In this document: piece after piece, positions 54,185 to 61,998 of the stretch
Position numbering within the stretch: position 1 is the stretch's first letter
How the letters are laid out: each line of letters opens with the position of its first letter
DNA from: Herbiconiux moechotypicola
GTDB lineage: Bacteria; Actinomycetota; Actinomycetes; Actinomycetales; Microbacteriaceae
NCBI RefSeq assembly: GCF_024979255.1
Contig: NZ_JANLCN010000001.1
Coordinates: forward strand, 372,001 to 436,000
DNA length: 64,000 nucleotides
Reading direction: 5' to 3'
Made by a program: the position numbers and the translations under genes
Notes under the pieces: generated by a model
Database searches by the model: none
Told to the model about the DNA's origin: nothing
Seen by the model: only the letters and a program-made list of their open reading frames with translations

Positions 54185-54256
54185 GGCCTTTAGCTCAGCT
54201 GGTAGAGCGCCACGTTTACACCGTGGATGTCATCGGTTCGATCCCGGTAGGGCCCA
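54185..54256 (+). tRNA. tRNA-Val (anticodon TAC)
   Basis: 72 bases. The acceptor pairs GGGCCTT with AGGGCCC (one T-G pair), the D-arm is GCTCAGCTGGTAGAGC, the anticodon TAC is at 54217-54219 between CCACG and CGTGG, and the T-arm carries GGTTCGATCCC. Discriminator A; CCA not encoded. The RhuM-Doc gene starts 66 bases after it. Confidence 0.95.
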
Positions 54257-54322
54257 CCTCGTTTCGAGACCTTCGGGCGTATGATGAGTCATGCTCATGT
54301 CGGTCTTCGTCAGCAGGGAGTG

Positions 54323-55291
54323 ATGGCCATCACGAATCAGCCCGTCGGAGAGGTCATTCTCTATCAGCGCGACGACGGCGCTCCTGCGCTCGAAGTCCGA
54401 CTCGATGACGAGACCGTCTGGCTCAGCCAGCAGCAGATCGCCGATCTGTTCCAGACAAGTCGAACGAATGTCGTGGAGCATATCGGCCGGGTCTTCGCGG
54501 AGGGCGAACTGGATGAAGAAGCAACCTGTCGGAAATTCCGACAGGTTCGCAACGAAGGGGCGCGCCGTGTCGAGCGCGAGATTCCGTTCTACAACCTCGA
54601 TGTGATCATCTCGGTTGGCTACCGGGTGAAGACCAGAATCGCGACGCAGTTCCGAATCTGGGCCACAGCGAGACTTCGCGAGTTCATGGTGCGCGGATAT
54701 GTGATCGATGAGCGCCGCCTCGAAGAGCTCGGCAAACTCGTGCAGATCCTCGCCCGATCCGATGATGACCTGGTCGCCGGCGTGGCAGACCTGGTCGCCG
54801 ACTACCTGCCTGGGCTGACGCTTCTGCGCGAGTATGACGAGGCGCGCATCGCCACCGCTCCCGTGGCAGTTCCCGGGTGGGAACTGACCGTCTCGGAGGC
54901 GCGCGCGGTGATCGCCGAGGTCGCTGCAGAATTCCCCACCGACACCCTGTTCGGGCGCGAACGTGCGGATTCACTTGAGGCGACGATCGGAGCGGTCTAC
55001 CAGGGATTCGCCGGTGAGGAGCTCTATCCGACCGTCGAGGAGAAAGCCGCGAATCTCTTGTACCTCGTGGTGAAAGACCACCCGCTCTCCGACGGCAACA
55101 AGCGCAGCGCAGCAGCGCTCTTCGTGACATTCCTCGCGCGGAACGGCCTGCTGACGGCTCCGGACTCCACGCCCCGCATCGCGAACAACACTCTCGCCGC
55201 GATCACACTGATGGTCGCGATGAGCGATCCGAGAGAGAAGAGTCTCATGATCGCGCTCCTCGTCCGCATGGTGTCAGCCGACGGGGCGTAG
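54323..55291 (+). CDS. RhuM-family protein with C-terminal Doc/Fic-like domain
   Basis: 322 residues. The N-terminal RhuM domain has EVRLDDETVWLSQQQIADLF (about 24-43), the conserved CRKFRQVRNEGARRV and YNLDVIISVGYRVKT (about 90-104). From about residue 185 there is a Doc/Fic-type helical domain with HPLSDGNKRSA (253-263), the Fic HxFx(D/E)GN(G/K)R motif with Leu for Phe. Fic/Doc enzymes modify proteins with nucleotides or phosphate; RhuM-Doc fusions are known but their target is not. An in-frame ATG at 54281 is an alternative start. Base composition is less GC-rich than the neighbours; it lies directly after tRNA-Val, a usual landing site. Confidence 0.85.
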   Translation: MAITNQPVGEVILYQRDDGAPALEVRLDDETVWLSQQQIADLFQTSRTNVVEHIGRVFAEGELDEEATCRKFRQVRNEGARRVEREIPFYNLDVIISVGYRVKTRIATQFRIWATARLREFMVRGYVIDERRLEELGKLVQILARSDDDLVAGVADLVADYLPGLTLLREYDEARIATAPVAVPGWELTVSEARAVIAEVAAEFPTDTLFGRERADSLEATIGAVYQGFAGEELYPTVEEKAANLLYLVVKDHPLSDGNKRSAAALFVTFLARNGLLTAPDSTPRIANNTLAAITLMVAMSDPREKSLMIALLVRMVSADGA

Positions 55292-55323
55292 GCCCAGACA
55301 CACAGCGACGCCGGGGGAGCCGC

Positions 55324-55329
55324 TACGCT
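55324..55329 (+). promoter_or_regulatory. Leaderless -10 element of the ferric-reductase-like gene
   Basis: TACGCT ends 7 bases before the ATG at 55337. Confidence 0.5.
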
Positions 55330-55336
55330 GGGCGGG

Positions 55337-56692
55337 ATGACGACGAGCCCGATCCGGAGACTCGTGCGCAAGCGGAGTCGGGGGGCCTTCGCGATCTGGG
55401 TGGCGCTCTACACCCTCCTGGTCGTGCTGCCACTGCCCCTCGCACTGATCAGCCTCGACCCGGGCCGCGGGTTCTGGATCAACCTCTCCGTCGCCTTCGG
55501 CTTCGTGGGCCTGTCCATGTTCGGCCTGCAGTTCGTGATGGCGGCCCGCTCGTTCGTGGTCGTGCATCCGGTGGGCATGGACCTCGTGCTCGGATTCCAT
55601 CGCCAGATGGCCTACCTCGCGACCTTCTTCGTGTTCGCCCACCCGATCATCCTGTTCCTCGTCGACTCGCAGTTCCTCGGCCTGCTCGACGTGTTCACCT
55701 CGCCACTGCGGGCCAAGTTCGCGGTGGCGTCATGGGTGCTGCTGCTCGCCGTAATCGTGTTGAGCGTCTTCCGTCAACGGCTCCGGATGAGCTACGAGGC
55801 CTGGCAGGCCACTCACGCGGTGCTGGCGGTCGCGGTTGTGCTCACGGCACTGCTGCACGTGCTGATGGTGGGCTACTACGTGCGCGAGTGGTGGGAGCAG
55901 TTGCTCTGGATCGTGCTGAGCGCCGCGTTCATCGGCCTCGGCATCTGGGTGCGTCTGGTGAAGCCCGCGCTCCGGCGGCGCAGTCCCTGGGTGGTGGAGT
56001 CGATCGAGCACGACGCAGGAGACGTGACCACCATCACGATCCGGATGCGCGACCCGCACGCTCCCGGAATGACCCCGTTCCACTTCGACCCGGGCCAGTT
56101 CGCCTGGCTGCAGGCGCGCCGCTCTCCGTTCGCGATCAGCTACCACCCGTTCTCCATCTCCTCGAGCGCGGAGCACACCGACCGCATCCGCTTCTCGATC
56201 AAGGCGAAACAGCGTTTCAGCCGCGAGGTCGCCGACCTGCAGCCGGGCGACACCATGTATGTCGACGGCCCGTTCGGCGCCTTCGTGCTGCCCGAGACCG
56301 GCCCGCTGGTGCTCGTGGGCGCCGGCGTGGGCGTGACCCCGCTGCTGAGCATGCTCGAGACACTCGCCGACCGCGGCGACGCTCGCGCCGTGCAGCTGTG
56401 GCTGGGCAACCGCGACGAGGACTCGATCCCCGGCCTCCACGACATCGACACGCTCACGCGGCGGCTCGACCTCACCGTCGTGCACGTGCTGTCGCGCCCG
56501 ACCGGAGACTGGCCGGGCGCGCGAGGCCACGTCGACGCGGAGTTCGTTCGTGCACACCTGAGTGCGGTTCCGACAGGCTCGTCGTTCTGCATCTGCGGCC
56601 CCGACCGCATGATGGACGAGGTCGAGCGAGCGCTCGTCGACGGTGGTGTGCGACCTTCGGCCGTGCACAGCGAGCGCTTCGGGATGGTGTGA
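55337..56692 (+). CDS. Ferric-reductase-like transmembrane protein with ferredoxin-reductase domain
   Basis: 451 residues. Six membrane helices (about 15-215) resemble the ferric-reductase/NOX domain; paired histidines suited to hold haem are seen in HRQMAYLATFFVFAHP and HAVLAVAVVLTALLH. The cytoplasmic half binds flavin (YHPFSISSS, about residues 271-279) and NAD(P)H (LVGAGVGVTPLLSM, about 325-338; CGPDRMMDEVE near the end). It should move electrons from NAD(P)H across the membrane, perhaps to ferric iron or oxygen; the acceptor is not known. The small membrane protein gene follows 1 base later. Confidence 0.9.
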   Translation: MTTSPIRRLVRKRSRGAFAIWVALYTLLVVLPLPLALISLDPGRGFWINLSVAFGFVGLSMFGLQFVMAARSFVVVHPVGMDLVLGFHRQMAYLATFFVFAHPIILFLVDSQFLGLLDVFTSPLRAKFAVASWVLLLAVIVLSVFRQRLRMSYEAWQATHAVLAVAVVLTALLHVLMVGYYVREWWEQLLWIVLSAAFIGLGIWVRLVKPALRRRSPWVVESIEHDAGDVTTITIRMRDPHAPGMTPFHFDPGQFAWLQARRSPFAISYHPFSISSSAEHTDRIRFSIKAKQRFSREVADLQPGDTMYVDGPFGAFVLPETGPLVLVGAGVGVTPLLSMLETLADRGDARAVQLWLGNRDEDSIPGLHDIDTLTRRLDLTVVHVLSRPTGDWPGARGHVDAEFVRAHLSAVPTGSSFCICGPDRMMDEVERALVDGGVRPSAVHSERFGMV

Positions 56693-56693
56693 A

Positions 56694-56876
56694 ATGTGGC
56701 GTGAGCGAGCTGCCCTCTGGGCGACGATCGTGGTGGCGACCGTGGTGCTCGCCGCGAGCGTGCTGTGGGCGGTGCTCGCCCAGACGCTCACCACGCCCGC
56801 GTGCGAGCTGCCCACGGCCCCGGCGGACGCCGGACCGCTCGTGTGCGCGTCGGCCCCGGCGCAACCGGGTTCTTAG
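56694..56876 (+). CDS. 60-residue single-helix membrane protein with two outer Cys
   Basis: Begins MWRERAALWATIV with one helix (about residues 8-29), then an outer segment LTTPACELPTAPADAGPLVC with two cysteines 15 residues apart that could form a disulfide. The ATG lies 1 base after the ferric-reductase-like stop. No known family. Position suggests an accessory subunit; this is only inferred. Its end overlaps the converging GGDEF gene by 4 bases. Confidence 0.65.
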   Translation: MWRERAALWATIVVATVVLAASVLWAVLAQTLTTPACELPTAPADAGPLVCASAPAQPGS

Positions 56877-57931
56877 CGACGGTCGGCTGCCGGCACGCCG
56901 CGTGCCGAGCGCTTCTGCCGATACATGTCGGCGTCGGCAGCTGCCAGCAGCTCACCGTGGTCGACGGGGCCGGGGGCAACGGCGATGCCGACGCTCGCCC
57001 CGATCTGCCAGGCCTTGCCCTCCACCAGAACGGGCTCCGCGATGGTCAGGCGGATGCGCGCGGCCAGCCCGTCGGCGCTGAGTCGTGCATCTGGGCCGGC
57101 GAGCACCACGATGAACTCGTCGCCGCCCGTGCGGGCGAGCAGCTCGTCGTGCCGCACGCACGCCCGCATCCGTGCGGCGACCTCGACCAGCAGCAGGTCG
57201 CCGACGTGGTGGCCGTCGGTGTCGTTCACCTCTTTGAACCGGTCGAGGTCGACCACCAGCATCGCCACCTCCGACCCGTGCGCACCGGTCAGCCGCGGCA
57301 CCTCGTCGTCGAACACGGAGCGGTTGCGGAGCCCGGTCAGCCGATCGTGCGTGGCGGCACGGCGGAGTTCATCGGTCGAGGCGGCGAGCGCCTCGAAGAG
57401 CGTGGCGTGCACGATGGCGGTGGCGGCGTGGTGTGCGAACAACTCCAGCATCTCGCGCTGGCTCTCACCGGGGAGCAGCCCGTCGCCGGGCACGTCGACG
57501 CTGAGGATGCCGATGACGCCACCCTCCCGGTCTGTCAGCGGGGCGAACAGGATGTCGTCGGGGTGCCAGCGCCGCGGATCGTCAGACTCGGCGAGCTCGG
57601 GCCGCCACGAGGGCATGTCGATCGAGGCGAGCGGGTCGTCGTGGTGCACGAACCGCAGCTCACCCCAGGCCCGGCTTCCGGTGAGCAGTTCGTGCCAGAG
57701 CTCGGCGCTGCCGATCTGGCCGAGCAGGGCCTCGCCGACGCTGCCGTCGCCTTCGACCGCGACGGTCTCGAACGATCCGTCGGGGCGGCGCAGGTTCACG
57801 GCGGCGACGGTGAAGCCGCTCGCGACGGCCGCGCCCCGGGCGATGGTGCTCAGGGTGCGGGAGAGCTCGAGCGACTCGTGCACGCTCCGGGCGGCGTCGA
57901 GCAGTGCCCGCGTCTGCGCCCGGCTGTCCAT
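56873..57931 (-). CDS. GAF-GGDEF diguanylate cyclase
   Basis: 352 residues: a GAF-type sensor domain (about 15-175) and a GGDEF domain (about 190-345) with the intact catalytic motif ARTGGDEFIVVL (GGDEF at 269-273). It should make cyclic di-GMP from two GTP in response to a small ligand or redox state sensed by the GAF domain. The inhibitory site RxxD upstream of GGDEF is RHDE (260-263), so product inhibition may be altered. No membrane helices. Start 57931 is supported by a leaderless promoter. Confidence 0.9.
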   Translation of the reverse strand: MDSRAQTRALLDAARSVHESLELSRTLSTIARGAAVASGFTVAAVNLRRPDGSFETVAVEGDGSVGEALLGQIGSAELWHELLTGSRAWGELRFVHHDDPLASIDMPSWRPELAESDDPRRWHPDDILFAPLTDREGGVIGILSVDVPGDGLLPGESQREMLELFAHHAATAIVHATLFEALAASTDELRRAATHDRLTGLRNRSVFDDEVPRLTGAHGSEVAMLVVDLDRFKEVNDTDGHHVGDLLLVEVAARMRACVRHDELLARTGGDEFIVVLAGPDARLSADGLAARIRLTIAEPVLVEGKAWQIGASVGIAVAPGPVDHGELLAAADADMYRQKRSARGVPAADRR

Positions 57932-57937
57932 GGCTCC

Positions 57938-57943
57938 ACGCTA
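57938..57943 (-). promoter_or_regulatory. Leaderless -10 element of the GGDEF gene
   Basis: On the minus strand TAGCGT (plus-strand ACGCTA) ends 6 bases before the ATG at 57931. Confidence 0.55.
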
Positions 57944-57984
57944 GGGCACGCGGCATCGGGCCGACCAGTGCGGGATCGACTGGC

Positions 57985-57990
57985 TAGGCT
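57985..57990 (+). promoter_or_regulatory. Leaderless -10 element of the Nif3-like gene
   Basis: TAGGCT ends 6 bases before the GTG at 57997. It is 41 bases from the divergent GGDEF promoter. Confidence 0.55.
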
Positions 57991-57996
57991 GGGGGC

Positions 57997-58815
57997 GTGG
58001 CAGTCACCGTCTCCGAGTTCAACTCCGTGGTCGAGTCGCTCTGGCCGACCGAGTTCGCGGAGGGCTGGGATGCGCCCGGTCTCCTGAGCGGTGCGCCCGG
58101 CGACGAGGTGCGGCGCGTACTGCTCGCGGTCGACACAGTGGCGGCCACGGTCGACCAGGCGGTCACCGGCGACGCCGACGTGCTGCTGGTGCACCACCCG
58201 CTGCTGCTGCGCGGGGTCACCAGCGTCGCCGAGACCGGATACAAGGGCTCTCTGCTCGCCACGCTCATCCGGGCTCGCTGCGCTCTGATCGCAGCCCACA
58301 CCAATGCCGACATCGTCGACGACGGCACCTCGGCGGTGATCGCCGCCCGCCTGGGGCTGATCGACGTGCAGCCCCTGATCCAGGGCGCGCGACCCGGCAC
58401 GGGCCTCGGCCGTTCCGGCCGTCTGCCCGAGCCCTCGACGCTCGGCCGCGTGGCGCTGGCGCTCGGCGACCTGCTGCCGGCGACCGCGGGCGGCGTGCGC
58501 GCAGCGGGGGCCTACGATCAGCCGGTGAGCACCGTGACCCTCTGCGGCGGCGCCGGGGACTCCCTCCTCGGCGAGCCGGCCGTGCGTGCATCCGACCTCT
58601 ACATCACCTCCGACCTGCGCCATCATCCGGCGTCGGAGTCGCGCGAGCAGAGCCTGCACGGCGGCGGCCCGGCCCTCATCGACATCGCGCACTGGGCGAG
58701 CGAGTGGCTCTGGCTCGACACCGCGGCCGCCCAACTGCGCCGGGCCCTGCCCGAACTCGAGATCGCGGTGAGCGACCTCAACACCGACCCCTGGGATTTC
58801 GTGGTCACGCAGTGA
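57997..58815 (+). CDS. Nif3-like dinuclear metal-centre protein
   Basis: 272 residues of the Nif3/YbgI family, hexameric rings with a two-metal site. Metal ligands are visible: VHHPLLLRGV (two His, about residues 67-68), AAHTNADIVDDGTS (His and Asp, about 101-104) and DIAHWASEWLWL (His and Glu near residue 230). The activity is unsettled; a hydrolase or GTP cyclohydrolase-like role has been proposed for relatives. The GTG start fits the leaderless promoter. A zinc-ribbon-family protein gene follows, a conserved pairing in actinobacteria. Confidence 0.92.
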   Translation: MAVTVSEFNSVVESLWPTEFAEGWDAPGLLSGAPGDEVRRVLLAVDTVAATVDQAVTGDADVLLVHHPLLLRGVTSVAETGYKGSLLATLIRARCALIAAHTNADIVDDGTSAVIAARLGLIDVQPLIQGARPGTGLGRSGRLPEPSTLGRVALALGDLLPATAGGVRAAGAYDQPVSTVTLCGGAGDSLLGEPAVRASDLYITSDLRHHPASESREQSLHGGGPALIDIAHWASEWLWLDTAAAQLRRALPELEIAVSDLNTDPWDFVVTQ

Positions 58816-58855
58816 GCGTGCGACCCGACGATCCGACCCCACCGAAAGGCCCGCG

Positions 58856-59593
58856 ATGAAGGCTCCTGCCGCCGACCAGAAGAAGCTCCTCGACCTGCAG
58901 GGCGCCGACACCCGCATCGCGCAGCTCGAGCACTCGCTGCGCACCCTGCCGCAGGAGGCGCGGCTCGCCGAGCTGCAGCGCGACTCCGCCGCCGCACGCT
59001 CGGAGTTCGCCGCGGTGAACGGGGAACTCGACGACGCGCAGGCCGAGATCACGCGGGTGGAGGCCGACATCGCCACCGTGGCGGCACGCGAGAAGCGCGA
59101 CCACGAGCGGCTGCAGGCGAGCACCTCGACGAAGGACATCCAGGGGCTCGAGCACGAGCTCGAGTCGCTGCGCACCCGCCGCTCGCACCTGGAGGACACC
59201 GAGCTGGAGGTGATGGAGCGGGTGGAGGAGATCGAGCTGCGGCTGGCCGCCATCACGGCTCGGCGTGACGACATCGCCACCGAGGAGCGTCTGCTCGCGG
59301 CCGCCCGCGACGAGCAGCGCGAGCGCATCGGCAAGCAGCTGGCTGCGGCGCGCACCGATCGGGAGACGGTCGCCGGGGGGATCGAGTCGGCGGAGCTGGT
59401 GGCGCTGTACGAGAAGCAGCGGGCGCGATACGGCATCGGCGCGGCACTGCTGCAGCGCGGGGTGTCGCTCGGCAGCAACGTGGCGCTCACCGAGTCCGAC
59501 CTCGCGGTCATCCGAGCGGCGGCGTCCGACGACGTGGTGCTCGATCCCGACAGCAGCTGCATCCTGGTGCGCACGGAGGAGTCGGGGCTCTGA
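58856..59593 (+). CDS. Coiled-coil protein of the C4 zinc-ribbon family, zinc ligands lost
   Basis: 245 residues. A long coiled coil (about 10-190) rich in Glu, Arg, Ala and Leu is followed by the short domain ending in the family signature CILVRTEESGL. In the family two CxxC pairs bind zinc around residues 200-235; here RGVSLGSNVALT and DPDSSC hold only one cysteine, Cys235, so the zinc site is degenerate. Otherwise the length and ending are typical. It follows the Nif3-like gene by 40 bases. Function unknown, probably scaffolding or RNA-related. Confidence 0.85.
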   Translation: MKAPAADQKKLLDLQGADTRIAQLEHSLRTLPQEARLAELQRDSAAARSEFAAVNGELDDAQAEITRVEADIATVAAREKRDHERLQASTSTKDIQGLEHELESLRTRRSHLEDTELEVMERVEEIELRLAAITARRDDIATEERLLAAARDEQRERIGKQLAAARTDRETVAGGIESAELVALYEKQRARYGIGAALLQRGVSLGSNVALTESDLAVIRAAASDDVVLDPDSSCILVRTEESGL

Positions 59594-59626
59594 CGACGAG
59601 GCGGATGCGCGGCTGAGCCGGGCGGT

Positions 59627-60007
59627 GGACGGGCCGGCGATACGCCGGGTTCTGTAGGGACGGATCCCTGACGGCCATCTATCTAGGAGCTGCGTCACCG
59701 CAGCCCTCGAGCGGTCTACCCGGAAGCTGAGCGAGCAGCCTTGGCGCTTCCTGTCTGACCTTGCTCCGGGCGAGGTTTACCGAGCCGACCGCGTCACCGC
59801 GGCCTCTGGTGGTCTCTTACACCACCGTTTCACCCTTACCGCGGGCCGGAGCCCGTGGCGGTCTGTTCTCTGTGGCACTGTCTCGCGGGTCACCCCGGGT
59901 GGGTGTTACCCACCGCCCTGCTCTGTGGAGCCCGGACGTTCCTCGGCACCCGCATGCCGGCACGAGACCGGCAGCGGGTGACGCGACCGTCTGCCGGCCC
60001 GTTCACC
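59627..60007 (-). ncRNA. rnpB: RNase P RNA (type A)
   Basis: About 380 bases on the minus strand, the catalytic RNA that trims tRNA 5' ends. Helix P1 pairs plus-strand ACGGGCCGGC (59629-59638) with GCCGGCCCGT (59993-60002). Conserved blocks include the CRI-type GAGGAACGTCCGGGCTCCAC (minus strand), AACAGACCGCC, GGTAAGGGTGAAACGG and GTAAGAGACCACC, and the 3' block ending near CCCTACAGAACCCGGC. AGCATA at 60015-60020 (TATGCT on the minus strand) is a well-placed -10 element. End positions are good to about 5 bases. Confidence 0.93.
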
Positions 60008-60014
60008 GCAGGCC

Positions 60015-60020
60015 AGCATA
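60015..60020 (-). promoter_or_regulatory. -10 element of rnpB
   Basis: TATGCT on the minus strand, ending about 7 bases before the inferred RNA 5' end. Confidence 0.5.
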
Positions 60021-60041
60021 CGCCCTCGCGGCGCCGGAGGT

Positions 60042-60830
60042 TCACTCGAGAGGGTTGCTCCGCTGCGTGGAGAGCAGGGCCGCGCCCAGGATGCCGGCGT
60101 TGTTGCGCAGGGTGGCCGGCACGATCGGCGTGCCGAGGTGCAGCAGCGGCAGGAACTCCTCGTGGTTCTTCGACACGCCGCCGCCCACGATGAACAGGTC
60201 GGGGGAGAAGAGCTTCTCGAGCGTCTCGTAGTACACCTGCAGGCGCTCGGCCCACTTCTTCCAGCTGAGGTCCTCGCGCTCCTTCGCCGAGTAGGCGGCC
60301 TTGGTCTCGTAGTCGACACCGCCGATCTCGAGATGTCCCAGCTCGGCGTTGGGCACCAGCACCCCGTCGTAGATGAGCGCGGAGCCGATGCCGGTGCCGA
60401 GGGTGGTGACGATGATGAGGCCGTCCTTGCCCCTGGCCTCGCCGTACTTCGCCTCGCCGAAACCGGCCGCATCCGCGTCGTTGACGAAGGTGATGTCGCG
60501 GCCGAGAGTCTTCTCGAACAGCTTCTCGGCCTCGAAGCCGATCCACTTCTTCGACACGTTGGCGGCCGACATGGTGACGCCGTGGCGCACGACGGCCGGG
60601 AAGCACACGCCCACCGAGGCGCCGGCCGGGATCTCGCCAAGCGAGTCGACGAGCTCGCGGACGGTCTCGGCGATCGCGTCGGGCTTTCCGCCCTCGGGGG
60701 TGGGGAGCTTCTTGCGGTCGGTGAGCAGGGTGCCGGTGGTCACGTCGACGATGGCGCCCTTGATGCCGGTGCCGCCGATGTCGATCCCGACGGCGACGGT
60801 GCCAGGGGTGACGGTGCTGCTGTCACTCAT
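60042..60830 (-). CDS. ppgK: Polyphosphate glucokinase (ROK family)
   Basis: A 262-residue actinobacterial kinase that phosphorylates glucose with polyphosphate or ATP. The phosphate loop is GIDIGGTGIKGAIVD (about residues 14-28), the catalytic Asp region is FVNDADAAGFGE (about 113-124), and IIVTTLGTGIGSAL with ELGHLEIGG (about 138-175) is typical of the polyphosphate group. The ATG at 60830 is preferred over an upstream ATG at 60890, because it gives the normal start just before the phosphate loop. It follows the SPOR-like gene by 10 bases and precedes rnpB. Confidence 0.93.
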   Translation of the reverse strand: MSDSSTVTPGTVAVGIDIGGTGIKGAIVDVTTGTLLTDRKKLPTPEGGKPDAIAETVRELVDSLGEIPAGASVGVCFPAVVRHGVTMSAANVSKKWIGFEAEKLFEKTLGRDITFVNDADAAGFGEAKYGEARGKDGLIIVTTLGTGIGSALIYDGVLVPNAELGHLEIGGVDYETKAAYSAKEREDLSWKKWAERLQVYYETLEKLFSPDLFIVGGGVSKNHEEFLPLLHLGTPIVPATLRNNAGILGAALLSTQRSNPLE

Positions 60831-60840
60831 CGCGCGCCCG

Positions 60841-61029
60841 TCAGCGGTTCTCGGCCGCGTCGTCCTCGGCCCACTTCGCGCTGTTGGCACGAAGGGTCTC
60901 GAGCGCGTGCTCGGCCTCCTCGTGGGTGGCGAACGGGCCCACGCGGTCGACGACCGAGGAGATGTAGCCCTTCTCGACCTCGCCGGTCTTCATGTTGTAC
61001 CAGTACTGGGTCGACGGGTCTTCGCTCAT
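60841..61029 (-). CDS. 62-residue SPOR-like protein
   Basis: A small conserved actinobacterial protein: QYWYNMKTGEVEKG, then SSVVDRVGPFATHEEAEHAL (about residues 26-45) and an acidic end. The fold resembles a single SPOR-type repeat, which in larger proteins binds denuded peptidoglycan; here no membrane anchor or signal is present, so a cytoplasmic role is likely. The start at 61029 has GAAGGAGC 3-8 bases upstream. It lies between panB and ppgK, 19 bases after panB. Confidence 0.85.
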   Translation of the reverse strand: MSEDPSTQYWYNMKTGEVEKGYISSVVDRVGPFATHEEAEHALETLRANSAKWAEDDAAENR

Positions 61030-61048
61030 GATGCTCCTTCGGGTGTCT

Positions 61049-61882
61049 CTACTCGTAGCTGTGCTCGGGGCCAGGATAGCGGCGCTCGGCGACGTCGCCG
61101 CGGAAGCGGGTGACCGCATCCGTCAGCACACCCCGCAGATCGGCGTACTGCTTGACGAACTTCGGTACGCGGCCGGTGGTGAACCCCGCGAAGTCGGTCC
61201 ACACCAGCAGCTGCCCGTCGACGTGGGGGCCTGCGCCGACTCCGATGGTCGGGATGCGCAGGGCCTCGGTGACCTTCTGGGCGGCGGCGGCGGGCACCAT
61301 CTCGAGCACGACCGAGAAGGCGCCGGCGGCCTCGACCGCGAGCGCGTCGGCGATGAGGGCGGCCTCGGCGTCGCCGCGCCCCTGGATGATGTGACCGCCG
61401 AGGCCGTGCTCGCTCTGGGGAGTGAATCCGACGTGCCCCATCACCGGGATGCCGGCGTCGACGATCCGGCGGATCTTGTCGGCGCTGCGCACGCCTCCCT
61501 CGAGCTTCACGGCGTGCACCTGCGCCTCCTTCATGAAGCGCACGGCGGTGTGCAGAGCCTCTTCGGCGCTGTTCTCGTAGGAGCCGAACGGCATGTCGCC
61601 CACGACGAATGCACGGCTCACGGCACCCGCCACCCCGCGCGCCAGCGGTATCAGCTCGTCGACCGTGACGGGCACGGTGGTGTCGTAGCCGAGCACGTTG
61701 TTGCCGGCCGAGTCGCCGACCAGCAGGAAATCGATGCCGGCCTCGTCGAAGATGCGGGCCGAGAGCATGTCGTAGCTCGTCAGACCGGTGATGGCGATGC
61801 CGTTCTCCTTGGCGTTCTGAAAGTGACGGGTTCTCACGCGCTTGCGCGGGGCCTCGTCCGACGCCGGTGTCTGCTCTGGCAT
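61049..61882 (-). CDS. panB: 3-methyl-2-oxobutanoate hydroxymethyltransferase
   Basis: A 277-residue enzyme of pantothenate synthesis that transfers a hydroxymethyl group from methylene-tetrahydrofolate to 2-ketoisovalerate, the same precursor LeuA uses. Typical parts are ITGLTSYDMLSARIFDEAG (about residues 32-50), LLVGDSAGNNVLGYDTT (metal Asp in VGDS, about 55-71), KLEGG, and VMGHVGFTPQSEHGLGG (about 155-171). The start is supported by a leaderless promoter 6 bases away. First gene of panB-SPOR-ppgK on the minus strand. Confidence 0.96.
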   Translation of the reverse strand: MPEQTPASDEAPRKRVRTRHFQNAKENGIAITGLTSYDMLSARIFDEAGIDFLLVGDSAGNNVLGYDTTVPVTVDELIPLARGVAGAVSRAFVVGDMPFGSYENSAEEALHTAVRFMKEAQVHAVKLEGGVRSADKIRRIVDAGIPVMGHVGFTPQSEHGLGGHIIQGRGDAEAALIADALAVEAAGAFSVVLEMVPAAAAQKVTEALRIPTIGVGAGPHVDGQLLVWTDFAGFTTGRVPKFVKQYADLRGVLTDAVTRFRGDVAERRYPGPEHSYE

Positions 61883-61888
61883 GTCGCC

Positions 61889-61894
61889 AGTCTA
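61889..61894 (-). promoter_or_regulatory. Leaderless -10 element of panB
   Basis: On the minus strand TAGACT (plus-strand AGTCTA) ends 6 bases before the ATG at 61882. Confidence 0.55.
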
Positions 61895-61936
61895 GTTCGG
61901 TGGGCGAGGCGGCCGGATGCGTCGGGCTGGATGCGT

Positions 61937-61942
61937 TAGGTT
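61937..61942 (+). promoter_or_regulatory. Possible -10 element of the alpha/beta-hydrolase-like gene
   Basis: TAGGTT stands 56 bases before the GTG at 61999, with GAGAGGGAG as ribosome site in between. Confidence 0.4.
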
Positions 61943-61998
61943 GGTTCGCACGTGACCCGAACGCGTTGATCCGATTCGTTCCCGATCGAGAGGGAGAC

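Noticed and set aside
54281-54322. Earlier ATG at 54281 as the start of the RhuM-Doc gene
   Set aside because: It adds 14 residues not typical of RhuM proteins, which usually begin just before the VILYQ segment; kept as an alternative only.
54185-55296. A genomic island bounded by tRNA-Val and a repeat of its 3' end
   Set aside because: The only similarity (GTAGGCCCA against GTAGGGCCCA) is 9-10 bases with a gap, too short to call an attachment site; no integrase is present. Kept only as a remark in the RhuM-Doc finding.
61889-61998. Riboswitch or T-box upstream of panB or of the hydrolase-like gene
   Set aside because: The panB start is 6 bases from its -10 element, leaving no leader, and the other leader is short with no conserved aptamer pattern.
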